Of a stretch of 64,000 nucleotides of DNA, positions 8,033-17,268 are shown piece by piece (position 1 is the first letter of the stretch; each line of letters opens with the position of its first letter). Made by a program: the position numbers and the translations under genes. Under the pieces are notes generated by a model. It was not told the DNA's origin, searched no databases, and was given only the letters and a program-made list of their open reading frames with translations. Source of the DNA: JAFDZW01 sp964404255 (GTDB lineage Bacteria; Bacteroidota; Ignavibacteria; Palsa-1295); assembly GCA_964404255.1 (NCBI GenBank), contig CAYOJJ010000012.1:1-64000 (forward strand), in the 5' to 3' direction.

Positions 8033-8929
8033 TTACGGTCTTTCTATTCCCGATACTGTTGCGTCGGAAATGATCCTGGAGATCAATCCCTGCAATACTT
8101 TCCCGGGGCCAACCTCTATAAATTCGGTAACTCCATCGGCAGACATGGTACGAATACTTTGCTCCCAAAGCACCGGCATCGTTAATTGCTCAACTAAGCG
8201 GGCACGAACACTTACGGCATCTCCATGTTTACCTGCAGTAACATTCGAATATACGGGAATTGCAGGAGCGATTATTGCAGTCGAGTCCAGTGCCTCTTTC
8301 AATCCATCGGCCGCATATTGCATAAGCGGAGAATGAAAAGCACCGGAGACCGGTAATTCTTTTACAATTCGAATGCCAGCTTCTTTTGCGCGCTTCATGG
8401 CTTCACGTACACCGTCGATCGAACCGCTGATAACGATCTGGCCGGGAGAATTAAAATTTGCGGGACGAACAATATTGCCTGTTTGGTTTTCTACCGTTGC
8501 ACAAAGTTCACGCAGCAGAGTTTCTTCCATTCCAATGATCGCAGCCATCGTGCCAGGCTGGCGCATACCGGCCTCGGCCATCAACGTACCTCGAAGATGA
8601 ACCAGCTTAAGCGCATCCTGAAAGCTCATAGCACCTGCAGCACAAAGGGCAGAAAACTCACCGAGCGAGTGACCGGCGACAGCATCGGGATTCTTGTCAA
8701 GATTGCCATGCCTGAAGGCGATCATCGAATGTAGAAAGATCGCAGGCTGGGTAAACTGGGTTTGCTTTAAAGTCTCTTCCGGACCTTCAAGCATTGTCTT
8801 TGATAAATGTACACCGAGCAGATCGTCAGCTTCCTGCATCATATACTTAGCATCGGCAATCGACTCGGCAAATTCTTTTGCCATTCCAACATATTGCGAT
8901 CCCTGACCGGGGAAAACGTATGCTTTCAT
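8033..8929 (-). CDS. fabD: Malonyl CoA-acyl carrier protein transacylase
   Basis: This enzyme transfers malonyl from CoA to ACP for chain elongation. The nucleophile is Ser88 in GHSLGEFSAL, the oxyanion segment is FPGQGSQYVGMA, and the catalytic histidine lies in VSGAFHSPLM. At 298 residues it is slightly shorter than the E. coli enzyme but complete. It begins 4 bases after fabH and is followed 7 bases later by the cysteine-cluster gene, so all are co-transcribed. Confidence 0.96.
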   Translation of the reverse strand: MKAYVFPGQGSQYVGMAKEFAESIADAKYMMQEADDLLGVHLSKTMLEGPEETLKQTQFTQPAIFLHSMIAFRHGNLDKNPDAVAGHSLGEFSALCAAGAMSFQDALKLVHLRGTLMAEAGMRQPGTMAAIIGMEETLLRELCATVENQTGNIVRPANFNSPGQIVISGSIDGVREAMKRAKEAGIRIVKELPVSGAFHSPLMQYAADGLKEALDSTAIIAPAIPVYSNVTAGKHGDAVSVRARLVEQLTMPVLWEQSIRTMSADGVTEFIEVGPGKVLQGLISRIISDATVSGIERP

Positions 8930-8933
8930 TTTA

Positions 8934-9932
8934 TTATATTCCCCACTTTAATAATATCGATCCCCAGGTATAGCCCGCTCCGAAACTGGCCAGTACAATA
9001 TTATCACCCTTCTTTAACTTTCCCGAAGCGTACCACTCGGAAAGACAGATCGGAATTGTAGCAGCGGTAGTATTTCCGTACTTATCGATATTTACCATCA
9101 CCTTCTCCGGTGAAAGGCCCATGCGTTCACGGGCTGCGTCGATGATCCGGAGGTTTGCCTGATGCGGTACGAGGAATGCAATATCATCGGCCGTCATATG
9201 ATTACGCTCGACTATCTCGGCGGAAACCTCTGCCATGCCTATAACGGCACTCTTAAAAACAGCTTTACCATCCTGATACACGTAATGCCATTTTTTATCG
9301 ACCGTCTCATGGGTCGGAGGATTTAAACTTCCTCCAGCTTTCATGTGAAGATATTTTTCTCCGGAGCCATCGATATGAAGAATGGAATCGATAATACCAT
9401 ACGGCTCTTCGACGGGTTCGAGTAATACTACCCCTGCGCCATCGCCAAAGAGAATACAGGTATTACGATCCTGATAATCTAAAATAGAGCTCATCTTATC
9501 AGCACCCACAACGAGTACTTTCTTTGCGGCACCAGTCTCGATAAATCGGCGGCCGGTTTCCAACGTAAAAAGGAATGCCGAACACGCTGCCGATACATCG
9601 AAGCCCCAGGCCTTGCTTGCGCCGATCTTATTCTGGATCACACAAGCTGTTGAAGGGAAAAACATATCTGGCGTTACGGTACCGACAATAATAATATCGA
9701 TCTCATCGGCGCCGATACCTCGTTGTTCGAGCAGCCGCTTGATGGCCGGCACGGCAAGATCGCTCGTTGCGCCGTTCTTAAGGATTCGCCGCTCTTTAAT
9801 ACCGGCGCGGGTCATGATCCATTCATCGCTGGTATCGAGATACGATTCAAAGTAGGCATTACTAAGCACATCTTCCGGCAGATAATGGGCAACTGCCGTT
9901 ATCCCTGCCCTCACCATCGTTTTTCCACTCAT
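8934..9932 (-). CDS. fabH: 3-oxoacyl-[acyl-carrier-protein] synthase III
   Basis: This enzyme starts fatty-acid synthesis by condensing acetyl- or branched acyl-CoA with malonyl-ACP. The Cys-His-Asn triad is present: Cys117 in VSAACSAFLF, the histidine in PHQANLRI and the asparagine in YGNTTAATIP. The C-terminal LASFGAGYTWGS is typical. The length is 332 residues. It starts 31 bases after plsX, the usual partner. Confidence 0.96.
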   Translation of the reverse strand: MSGKTMVRAGITAVAHYLPEDVLSNAYFESYLDTSDEWIMTRAGIKERRILKNGATSDLAVPAIKRLLEQRGIGADEIDIIIVGTVTPDMFFPSTACVIQNKIGASKAWGFDVSAACSAFLFTLETGRRFIETGAAKKVLVVGADKMSSILDYQDRNTCILFGDGAGVVLLEPVEEPYGIIDSILHIDGSGEKYLHMKAGGSLNPPTHETVDKKWHYVYQDGKAVFKSAVIGMAEVSAEIVERNHMTADDIAFLVPHQANLRIIDAARERMGLSPEKVMVNIDKYGNTTAATIPICLSEWYASGKLKKGDNIVLASFGAGYTWGSILLKWGI

Positions 9933-9963
9933 TCTTATTCTATACCTTTACTGCTCAAATTTT

Positions 9964-10956
9964 TTATGAAGCCATTGCCGTTTTGGTAATGGCAACTACA
10001 TTCTTTCGTACCATCTCTTCGGCACGGACGATCATCATTTTAATCGCTTTGGCGCTCGAACTGCCATGCCCGATGATCACTACACCATTGACACCAAGCA
10101 GCGGCACCCCACCGTATTCCTGATAATCAAAATCTTTCATCGCCGAACGAAGCACCGAGGCAGTAACTGCTGCTTTCAGCTTATTGATGATACCGCCATC
10201 GGCATACATTCTGATCCTCGTACGCAACGCGGTCAAAACGCTTTCTGCAAATTTCAAAATTACGTTACCGGTGTACCCATCGCAAAGAATCACATCGGCT
10301 TTGCCGCCAAGGACATCTCTACCTTCGACATTACCGATAAAATGTACCGAAGTTTCTCGCAGAAGCTTCGCCGCTTCGAGTACCAGTTCATTCCCTTTGG
10401 TTTCTTCTTCTCCGACAGAAAGTAATGCGACCGTGGGATTAGCAACTCCAAAAATTTCTCGCGCATAAATGGATCCCATGATGCCATATTCTTTTAACCA
10501 ATGGGGTTTTGCATCCACGGTAGCGCCGACATCGAATACAAAAGTAAATCCTCCACCTGCTCGCGGAAATTGTGAGCCGATCATCGGACGGCTTACTCCT
10601 TTGATCCGCCCAAGTTCAAGCGTTGCACAACTCATTACGGCCCCCGTGTTACCGGCGCTTACAAAAGCATCGATCTCTCCAAGCTTTAATGCTTCGAGTC
10701 CACGCACGAGTGAGCTATTTCGCTTATGCTTGAGGGCAAGGACGGGTTCATCATCCATCGTGATAACTTCTTCACAGTGAACGATGGAAATACCGGGGAC
10801 GGTAGGAGACGGGAGTTCTCTTGAAAGGAGCGTTTTATCTCCAAAGAGGACGATCTGCAGCCTATCGGCCGCTTCCTGTAAAATCTGTAATGCTCCGCCG
10901 ACCTCGCTCTTTGGTGAGAAATCGGCGCCCATGGTATCAAGTCCGATCCGAATCAT
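9964..10956 (-). CDS. plsX: Phosphate acyltransferase
   Basis: PlsX converts acyl-ACP to acyl-phosphate, the donor for the PlsY step of phospholipid synthesis. The N-terminus MIRIGLDTMGADFSP and the internal SAGNTGAVMSCATLELGRI and GVNGVVIIGHGSS segments are family hallmarks. It is 330 residues long. It is separated from rpmF by 85 bases that contain a strong hairpin with a T-run (10974-11021), so its expression probably depends on read-through or a promoter hidden there. This gene links fatty-acid and phospholipid synthesis in the operon. Confidence 0.96.
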   Translation of the reverse strand: MIRIGLDTMGADFSPKSEVGGALQILQEAADRLQIVLFGDKTLLSRELPSPTVPGISIVHCEEVITMDDEPVLALKHKRNSSLVRGLEALKLGEIDAFVSAGNTGAVMSCATLELGRIKGVSRPMIGSQFPRAGGGFTFVFDVGATVDAKPHWLKEYGIMGSIYAREIFGVANPTVALLSVGEEETKGNELVLEAAKLLRETSVHFIGNVEGRDVLGGKADVILCDGYTGNVILKFAESVLTALRTRIRMYADGGIINKLKAAVTASVLRSAMKDFDYQEYGGVPLLGVNGVVIIGHGSSSAKAIKMMIVRAEEMVRKNVVAITKTAMAS

Positions 10957-10973
10957 TACGGATATGGATCTTT

Positions 10974-11021
10974 ATAAAAAATAGAAAACCGCTCATCTTG
11001 GGTTCTAACAAGATGAACGGT
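10974..11021 (-). terminator. Terminator/attenuator between rpmF and plsX
   Basis: Read on the minus strand, a 13-bp stem (ACCGTTCATCTTG paired with CAAGATGAGCGGT, one U-G wobble) with an 8-base loop lies at 10988-11021. It is followed by a T-rich run (TTTTCTATTTTTT). It ends about 20 bases before the plsX start, so it could raise rpmF over plsX expression. Confidence 0.8.
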
Positions 11022-11041
11022 AGTCAATTTCCTTGCAGAAC

Positions 11042-11227
11042 TCAGGCGATCGCCTTGGGCTCGAACATCTGACGGCCATTATAATAGCCGCAGCTCGGGC
11101 AAGCGCGATGTAAGAGCTTCGCTGCTCCACAATTCTTGCATTCGCCGAAAGACGGCTTTGCTGCCTTGTAGTGAGTGCGGCGCTTATCGCGGCGAGTACG
11201 GCTGTTTCTATGAGTCGGATTTGGCAT
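11042..11227 (-). CDS. rpmF: 50S ribosomal protein L32
   Basis: This 61-residue protein begins MPNPTHRNSRTRRDKRR at the ATG at 11227, not at an in-frame start 14 codons earlier. An AAGGA Shine-Dalgarno sequence lies 8 bases before this ATG. Two CxxC pairs, CKNC and CPSC, make the zinc ribbon, so this is the zinc-binding form. It leads the plsX-fab cluster as in many bacteria, but the usual upstream partner yceD (DUF177) is absent; ymdB diverges instead. Confidence 0.95.
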   Translation of the reverse strand: MPNPTHRNSRTRRDKRRTHYKAAKPSFGECKNCGAAKLLHRACPSCGYYNGRQMFEPKAIA

Positions 11228-11402
11228 TGTAAAATTCCTTTTTCTCCTAAAGCGAGGTGAAAACAGCATTTGAGGGCTTGGAGTTCATTTCATAGCTTTT
11301 TTTATGGCCGCAGATTAAATAAAAGTGCTACAGATGAAAAAACTGCGCTTATTTCACTAAAAACTGGTGTTATATCTACTCATTCATAATTATTTTAGGT
11401 TT

Positions 11403-12257
11403 TTGAACATACTTTTTATTGGTGATATCGTAGGTACCGACGCCTTAGCGATGGTCACCCGGTTATTACCCGGATTTCGCGAAAAATACTCCGCAGAGGC
11501 CATTATTGTAAATGGCGAGAATATTTTCGATGGCAAATCGCTCAACCGCAAGCAAGCCGACGAGCTTTTTGCTGTCGGGGTACATATTATTACGACCGGC
11601 AACCATGTCTGGGAACGATGGGAAGCACGTCCCCTGCTGCGCGAAGAACGCCGGATCCTGCGCCCAATGAATTATCCTCGCGGAAATGGTGGTGCAGGTT
11701 TTGCCGTTTTTTCGACGGAAAAAGGTGTAAAGGTAGGCGTCCTTTCTTTACAAGGTAGGGTATTTCTTCCTCCTATCGACTGCCCCTTCAATGCAGCCGA
11801 TTGGGCTCTGGAGCTTATCCATGAACAGACTAAAGTAATACTCGTCGATTTTCATGCTGAAGCCACAGCAGAAAAACAGGCAATGGGATTTTACCTCGAT
11901 GGCCGCGTAAGCGCGGTGCTTGGTACCCATACCCACGTGCAAACGGCCGACGAACGTATTTTACCGAAAGGAACAGCTTATCTGACCGATGTCGGTATGA
12001 CGGGGCCATACGATAGCTGTGTCGGTCTCAGGACGGATGTCGCCTTAAAGCGGTTCACGCTTGGAACTCCCCATCGCTATGAGACAGCTAAAGATGATCT
12101 GAAAATTTCTGGCGCCGTTGTCACTGTCGATCCTGATACCGGTCTTGCCACAAAGATCGAACGATTTGTTTTCCCGGATTTTGACCGCGAACGTACTCAA
12201 CCCGTAATAGAAATACCTGCAGCCGAAGTACCGGTAGAAGGAGCAGAAACCACATGA
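11403..12257 (+). CDS. ymdB: YmdB-family metallophosphoesterase (2',3'-cyclic nucleotide phosphodiesterase)
   Basis: This protein belongs to the TIGR00282/YmdB calcineurin-like phosphoesterases, which hydrolyse cyclic nucleotides in Bacillus. Metal-site segments are FIGDIVG, NGENI, TTGNHVW, DFHAEAT and GTHTHVQTADERI. No ATG is available at the N-terminus. The TTG at 11403 places MNILFIGDIVG exactly at the family start, while a GTG at 11367 would add 12 odd hydrophobic residues. The protein is about 284 residues from the TTG. It overlaps folD by four bases (ATGA). Its physiological role outside Bacillus is unclear. Confidence 0.88.
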   Translation: MNILFIGDIVGTDALAMVTRLLPGFREKYSAEAIIVNGENIFDGKSLNRKQADELFAVGVHIITTGNHVWERWEARPLLREERRILRPMNYPRGNGGAGFAVFSTEKGVKVGVLSLQGRVFLPPIDCPFNAADWALELIHEQTKVILVDFHAEATAEKQAMGFYLDGRVSAVLGTHTHVQTADERILPKGTAYLTDVGMTGPYDSCVGLRTDVALKRFTLGTPHRYETAKDDLKISGAVVTVDPDTGLATKIERFVFPDFDRERTQPVIEIPAAEVPVEGAETT

Positions 12258-13171
12258 TCGAACCCATTTCTTCAGTGGTATCGGGCGCTAAGATAATAGA
12301 TGGCGCTGCGATCTCGGAGGCTGTAAAAGAACTGGTGAAGGTCGAAGCCGCAGAATTTATAGCTCGTACCGGCATTACTCCAAGAATAGTCTTTATTCTC
12401 GTAGGAAATAACCCTGCCAGTGAAGTCTATGTGGGAAGTAAAGGTAAGTCTTCCGAAGCGGCCGGATTTTCCCATGAGACGATTCGCCTGCCAGAGACGG
12501 CTTCCGAGCAGGAAGTACTCGATCTAATTGCTCGTCTAAATGACGATCCTAAAACCCATGCCATCTTATGCCAGCTTCCGCTTCCGAAGCATATCTCCGA
12601 GGAAGCAGTGATCGAAGCGATCGATCCGAAAAAAGACATCGATGGGTTTCATCCGATTAATGTAGGACGGTTATCTATCGGCCGCGGACAATTTTTCGTG
12701 CCTTGCACTCCGCTCGGGATCTTTGAAATGATGAAGCATGAAAAGATCGATCCGGCTGGTAAGCACGTCGTGATCGTTGGCCGCTCGAATATCGTTGGCA
12801 AACCAATGGCGGCCTTGCTATCGCAAAAAGCAGAAGGAGCAAATGCCATAGTAACCATTGCTCATACCGGTGCCGGCCCGCGTCTTGCCGAATTTACCAG
12901 ATCCGCAGATATTCTTATTGCAGCAATGGGTGTACCAATGGCTATTACCAGAGATATGGTTAAGCCTGGTGTAGTTGTTATCGATGTCGGCATGAATTCT
13001 ATACCGGATGCCAGTAAGAAATCCGGCAAGCGATTGGTAGGCGATGTGGATTTTGAAAATGTGAAGCAGATCGCTGCAGCTATTACACCGGTACCCGGCG
13101 GAGTCGGAAAGATGACCATCGCAATGGTACTTCGCAATACGCTTACTGCAGCACAACGACAGGCAAGCTAA
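12254..13171 (+). CDS. folD: Bifunctional methylenetetrahydrofolate dehydrogenase/cyclohydrolase
   Basis: FolD interconverts methylene-, methenyl- and formyl-tetrahydrofolate using NADP. The YxxxK catalytic pair lies in EVYVGSKGK. ILCQLPLPKH, PKKDIDGFHPINVGRL, the Rossmann segment VIVGRSNIVGKP and TPVPGGVGKMTIAML-like residues at the end are all typical. At 305 residues it is full length with a short N-terminal extension. It is translationally coupled to ymdB upstream and overlaps nadK by one base (TAATG). Confidence 0.96.
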   Translation: MIEPISSVVSGAKIIDGAAISEAVKELVKVEAAEFIARTGITPRIVFILVGNNPASEVYVGSKGKSSEAAGFSHETIRLPETASEQEVLDLIARLNDDPKTHAILCQLPLPKHISEEAVIEAIDPKKDIDGFHPINVGRLSIGRGQFFVPCTPLGIFEMMKHEKIDPAGKHVVIVGRSNIVGKPMAALLSQKAEGANAIVTIAHTGAGPRLAEFTRSADILIAAMGVPMAITRDMVKPGVVVIDVGMNSIPDASKKSGKRLVGDVDFENVKQIAAAITPVPGGVGKMTIAMVLRNTLTAAQRQAS

Positions 13172-14118
13172 TGCCCCATACATTCGGCATCTATGGGAAT
13201 ACGGAAAAGCAAGGCATCGAAACGGTGCTTGAACAATTACTTTCTTTATTACCTGCCGAATCAACCGGCATATTAGAAAGCCTCCTGCCGGTCATACCTT
13301 CCGGTCGCTCGGTAAAAGTATTTCCTTCGCTACTTGAGCTTGCTGCTTATAGTCATATCCTGTTCTCGCTTGGCGGAGATGGCACCATGCTTTCGGCTGC
13401 CCGAGCCATTATGAGGTCGAACCCGGATAACCAGCTACTCGGGATCAATCTCGGCCGATTAGGTTTTATCTCCGAACATTCGACAGAATTGCTTCCGGCA
13501 CTCATCGAAGGCATAACTACGAATTCCCTTATCAGCGAGCAGCGGCTACTGCTCGAAGCGCTTGCCACCAGTGAAACTAATGAAAAGACGGGTGTACTTA
13601 TCCGCCGCGATATCCTCGATCCGACAAGAGAAGGTGAAAAAGGCGATTCCTCTCGAATCATTGCCCTCAATGAAATTGTCATCGATAATTTTGGCTCGAC
13701 CCGGATGCTTACTTTCGAGATCCGAATTCAGGGCTCTCATCTCGGGACCCTTCGGGCAGACGCACTTATCGTTTCGACTCCTACCGGTTCTACGGGATAT
13801 TCCGTTAGTGCCGGAGGCCCGTTAGTAGAGCCGACGAGCCCGGTATTGATCGTCTCTCCGATCGCACCTCATTCGCTTTCGGTAAGACCGGTTATTGTAC
13901 CGGAATGGTACGAAATAGATATACGCGTTTATAACGATGCAAATACTCCGGTGCTTGTCGTGGCCGATGGGCAGGAAGAGATCGTTATCGAAACTCCTTC
14001 GCTTATCCGCATTTCAGGCCATCGTAACAAGCTCAATCTCTTACGCCATCCTTCGCAAACGTATTTCGATCTGTTACGGACAAAGCTTCTTTGGAGCGCG
14101 GATGCCCGTCGTTCATAG
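13171..14118 (+). CDS. nadK: NAD kinase
   Basis: This enzyme phosphorylates NAD to NADP with ATP. The diagnostic GGDGTML motif, GINLGRLGFI, the NEIVID segment and TPTGSTGYSVSAGGP are all present in a 315-residue protein. It is the last gene of ymdB-folD-nadK, and its product supplies the NADP used by the FolD encoded just upstream. It ends two bases from the convergent cdsA stop, with no visible terminator, so the transcripts probably overlap. Confidence 0.95.
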   Translation: MPHTFGIYGNTEKQGIETVLEQLLSLLPAESTGILESLLPVIPSGRSVKVFPSLLELAAYSHILFSLGGDGTMLSAARAIMRSNPDNQLLGINLGRLGFISEHSTELLPALIEGITTNSLISEQRLLLEALATSETNEKTGVLIRRDILDPTREGEKGDSSRIIALNEIVIDNFGSTRMLTFEIRIQGSHLGTLRADALIVSTPTGSTGYSVSAGGPLVEPTSPVLIVSPIAPHSLSVRPVIVPEWYEIDIRVYNDANTPVLVVADGQEEIVIETPSLIRISGHRNKLNLLRHPSQTYFDLLRTKLLWSADARRS

Positions 14119-14120
14119 TT

Positions 14121-14996
14121 TTAAAGTACCAGCCGCAGAAAAAATAAAATAACCGGTGATGTAAATAAAATAGAGTCCAGTCTATCCAATACTCCCCCGT
14201 GTCCGGGAATAATATTCGAAGAATCTTTGACACCGGCATCGCGCTTCAGCAGCGATTTACCAAGATCGCCTACCTGTCCCAGATTACCGATAATAATACC
14301 GATAATAATAGTATATTTCATCGGTATAAAGCTCAACGAAGGAACAAGGCCAGGCACGATAGCCCATACCAGCACGCAGCAAATAAAACCGGCAATAGCA
14401 CCCTCCCATGTTTTCTTGGGGCTGACACGCTCGAAAAGTTTATGCTTACCAAAAGCTCTTCCGGCAAAATAGGCAGCACTATCGCACACCCAGATCGATA
14501 CCAGCATGATAAGTATAAATAAACCCGGTGCCATAGGATCGGCAGAAGGAATTTTCGAACTTAAAAAATCATAGATACCAAAGAGCGTACCACATCCCGC
14601 GCCGATATAAAAAGCGCCAAACAACGTGATAGCGGTTTGCTCGATTGGATTTGGCTTCTCGCGGAATAATTCGCTGGCCAGGATCGCAAATGCTCCAAGC
14701 CAGACAATAGCTTCGAGGATAAAAGTGATCGTGACGTTAGTTTCGATTCCAAAAGTAATATCGCGCCTCAGCGTACCGAAATAAGCGGCAATGGCCATCG
14801 TCATCGTTATACCGAGACCAACTTGGGGCGAATATCCTTTTACTTTGGCCAAACCGTAATATTCCCAGACGGTAAGGCCGGAAAGCATGATCGCCAGTGA
14901 ATAAAAGGCCAGTGGCTTATAAAGTACAATGAATAAGACGATCGGAATTGCAACGATCGCAAATAACACTCGTTGGGTAAGGTTACTTAAGGCCAT
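14121..14996 (-). CDS. cdsA: Phosphatidate cytidylyltransferase
   Basis: CdsA makes CDP-diacylglycerol, the precursor of all phospholipids. The 291-residue membrane protein has about eight hydrophobic segments and ends with the CDS signature SLLKRDAGVKDS...PGHGGVLDRLDS. An earlier VCDSAAYFAGRAFGKHKLFERVSPKKTWEG-type cytoplasmic loop (residues from about 170) is also typical. It overlaps the upstream CPBP protease gene by 10 bases and is the last gene of a regulator-kinase-protease-cdsA run. Confidence 0.94.
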   Translation of the reverse strand: MALSNLTQRVLFAIVAIPIVLFIVLYKPLAFYSLAIMLSGLTVWEYYGLAKVKGYSPQVGLGITMTMAIAAYFGTLRRDITFGIETNVTITFILEAIVWLGAFAILASELFREKPNPIEQTAITLFGAFYIGAGCGTLFGIYDFLSSKIPSADPMAPGLFILIMLVSIWVCDSAAYFAGRAFGKHKLFERVSPKKTWEGAIAGFICCVLVWAIVPGLVPSLSFIPMKYTIIIGIIIGNLGQVGDLGKSLLKRDAGVKDSSNIIPGHGGVLDRLDSILFTSPVILFFLRLVL

Positions 14997-15943
14997 TCCG
15001 TTGTAGAAAATGATTGCGTTCGATTCACAAAAGCGATCTCACGTGCCGCATTATGACGAGCGTCGAGCGGCTCGGTGATCTTCTGAAAGACATATAACAA
15101 CCCAAAAAGGATCGGCAGCGACATTCCAATCAGTATCAACGAATCCTCTATCGTAACTGTCGGGGTACCGGTAAGCGAATCTACTGCTTCATGAGACGAG
15201 CTGAAAAAATAAGCGACCAGGACGATAATCCCATTATTCATCGCATGGGCCAGCACACTTACCCGAAGATCGCACGTTCGATAAGCGAGCCACCCGAGCA
15301 CTGCCCCGATAAATGCTAAAGCAGGAAAATTCAGAGGACTCATGTGCATTGCTCCGAACAGAAGCGAGGTAATAATAATAGCGATCATAGGTCTCGGACG
15401 CCCCTTGCCGCTGCGTTCGATGTTTGTTTGTATAAAGCCCCGAAAGAATGTTTCTTCTACAATAGCAGGTATTAAGGAAATTCCGAGTATAAGAACAAGC
15501 AATTCTCCTCCGCTATGGGCTACCGTCAGATCCCCCATCATCTTATCCAGTGTTTTTTGTACGGAATTCAGAGGATCATAAATATCGGGGAAATACTTAA
15601 GAAGCTCCGTCCATAGGGCTGCCAACCCTGTCGCTGTAACTTCTGAAACAATAATAATTGGCACCCCAAGCAGCATTGCAGAGAGTGGCGTATCGTGAAT
15701 GCCTTCAAGACGCAAACCGGTATAAAGATCCTGCCCCTTACTTTTAAGCATGACGACCGGCATGGTGAACATAACCCCTACCTGCGCGATCGAATTAATC
15801 AGGATCAGTATCGAGCTATTAGCACCCTGAACATCCAAACCGAAAAAAATTACGGAAATAATGGCACCGACAATATTGAACCCGACAACAACGATCGCTA
15901 CCAGAGCGATCGATCGGAGAATGCCGTAATATCCATTCCTCAT
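14987..15943 (-). CDS. CPBP-family intramembrane glutamic endopeptidase (CAAX protease-like)
   Basis: This 318-residue multi-spanning protein shows all three CPBP/Abi active-site motifs: EETFFRG (EExxxR), FGAMHMSP (FxxxH) and HAMNN (HxxxN). The family includes the eukaryotic Rce1 prenyl-protein protease and bacterial proteins involved in signalling, bacteriocin immunity or anti-sigma processing; the substrate here is unknown. It overlaps the sigma-54-type regulator upstream by four bases and cdsA downstream by ten. This tight coupling suggests a role in membrane homeostasis or envelope signalling, which is inference. Confidence 0.88.
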   Translation of the reverse strand: MRNGYYGILRSIALVAIVVVGFNIVGAIISVIFFGLDVQGANSSILILINSIAQVGVMFTMPVVMLKSKGQDLYTGLRLEGIHDTPLSAMLLGVPIIIVSEVTATGLAALWTELLKYFPDIYDPLNSVQKTLDKMMGDLTVAHSGGELLVLILGISLIPAIVEETFFRGFIQTNIERSGKGRPRPMIAIIITSLLFGAMHMSPLNFPALAFIGAVLGWLAYRTCDLRVSVLAHAMNNGIIVLVAYFFSSSHEAVDSLTGTPTVTIEDSLILIGMSLPILFGLLYVFQKITEPLDARHNAAREIAFVNRTQSFSTTEWP

Positions 15944-17268
15944 AGACCGAACTTCTTACGCTTTCTCCATAATGTGGCATTATCGATACCTAAAATTCGA
16001 GCCGCTTCTTCTAAAGAAGTCGTCTTAGAGAGGACATAGGTAATATGCCGACGTTCAAGCTCTTCTAAGGAAATAAGCTCGGACGATACTGTGGCATTGG
16101 ACATCAAAGGTGTCTTGGGTGGCCTGGTCATGTATTCAGGAAGATGGGCAGCAACGATCATGTGCTCACCCGCTGCAAGAACACAGGCCCGGACGATCAT
16201 GTTCTCAAGCTCCCTGATATTGCCGCGCCATTCATAGACCATTAATATTTTTTTTGCTTCTTCGGAGAGTTCGAGCGGTTGCTTACCCTGGGTTGCGCGC
16301 GCAATAAAATATTGAGCTAAAGCAATAATATCTTCCTTTCGATGACGAAGCGGCGGAACGAGCAAACGAAAGGCACTTAAGCGATAAAAGAGGTCTTCAC
16401 GAAAGAGGCCCGTGCTTATCGCATCTTCAAGATTACGGTTAGTAGCGGCAACGATCCTGACATCGCTTTTGCGGGTCATATTATCTCCAACCCGCTGGTA
16501 TTCCCGGTTCTGCAAAAAGCGAAGCATCTTTGCCTGCATTGCCATCGGCATTTCGCCGATCTCATCCAAAAAAAGCGTTCCCCCATTTGCCGCTTCTACT
16601 AACCCTACGCGGTCTTTTATCGCACTGGTAAATGAGCCTTTGACATGGCCGAACAATTCCGATTCGATAAGCTCCTGAGAAAGCGCTGCGCAGTTAAGTT
16701 TGATGAGCTGTTTGTCCGAGCGGTCGCTATGCTTATGGATATATTCGGCGAGAAGTTCTTTCCCGGTACCGGTCTCTCCTTCAATGAGAACGGTAAGATC
16801 GGAGGCTGCTATTTTTGCCGCCGTTTTTAACAGCGATCTGAACTCTGCATTATCGGTAATGATAGCATCACCGGAAGCGAGATCGCGGACTTCATGTAAT
16901 TTTGTGATCCGCTCGAGCAACGATAGAAGATCATGCTGATCGAATGGTTTCGCCAGATAATCGAAAGCCCCGAGCTTTAAGGCTTCAACTGCCGTATCGA
17001 CTGTGGCATGAGCCGTAATAATTACGATTGGAAGATCGGGATAGCGGCGGCGCAATTCCTGCAATACCGTCATTCCATTCATCGGATACATCATTAAATC
17101 GACAAAAGCCGCGGCATATCCTTCCGGTTCACGATGAGTTTCAAGATATCCTATCGCTTCTTCTCCGCCGGAGAAGGTAAAAACCGAATTGCCACTTGCC
17201 TTCAAGGCAAGCGACATTGTCTTGAGGATATTCGGCTCATCGTCGATAATGATAATATTCCGGTTCAT
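15940..17268 (-). CDS. NtrC-family sigma-54-dependent response regulator
   Basis: This 442-residue regulator has three parts. The receiver domain has phosphate acceptor Asp57, the switch Thr in IVIITAHA and Lys in YLAKPF. The AAA+ domain has Walker A GETGTGKEL, Walker B GTLFLDEIG and the arginine finger region FREDLFYRLS. The Fis-type helix-turn-helix at the C-terminus is LEEAARILGIDNATLWRKRK. The sigma-54 contact loop reads GSFTSA instead of GAFTGA; the critical Phe and Thr are kept, so activation is plausible but altered. It overlaps the kinase gene by four bases, so the two form a cognate pair. Its targets are not known; no IHF site or -24/-12 promoter was identified in the window. Confidence 0.92.
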   Translation of the reverse strand: MNRNIIIIDDEPNILKTMSLALKASGNSVFTFSGGEEAIGYLETHREPEGYAAAFVDLMMYPMNGMTVLQELRRRYPDLPIVIITAHATVDTAVEALKLGAFDYLAKPFDQHDLLSLLERITKLHEVRDLASGDAIITDNAEFRSLLKTAAKIAASDLTVLIEGETGTGKELLAEYIHKHSDRSDKQLIKLNCAALSQELIESELFGHVKGSFTSAIKDRVGLVEAANGGTLFLDEIGEMPMAMQAKMLRFLQNREYQRVGDNMTRKSDVRIVAATNRNLEDAISTGLFREDLFYRLSAFRLLVPPLRHRKEDIIALAQYFIARATQGKQPLELSEEAKKILMVYEWRGNIRELENMIVRACVLAAGEHMIVAAHLPEYMTRPPKTPLMSNATVSSELISLEELERRHITYVLSKTTSLEEAARILGIDNATLWRKRKKFGL

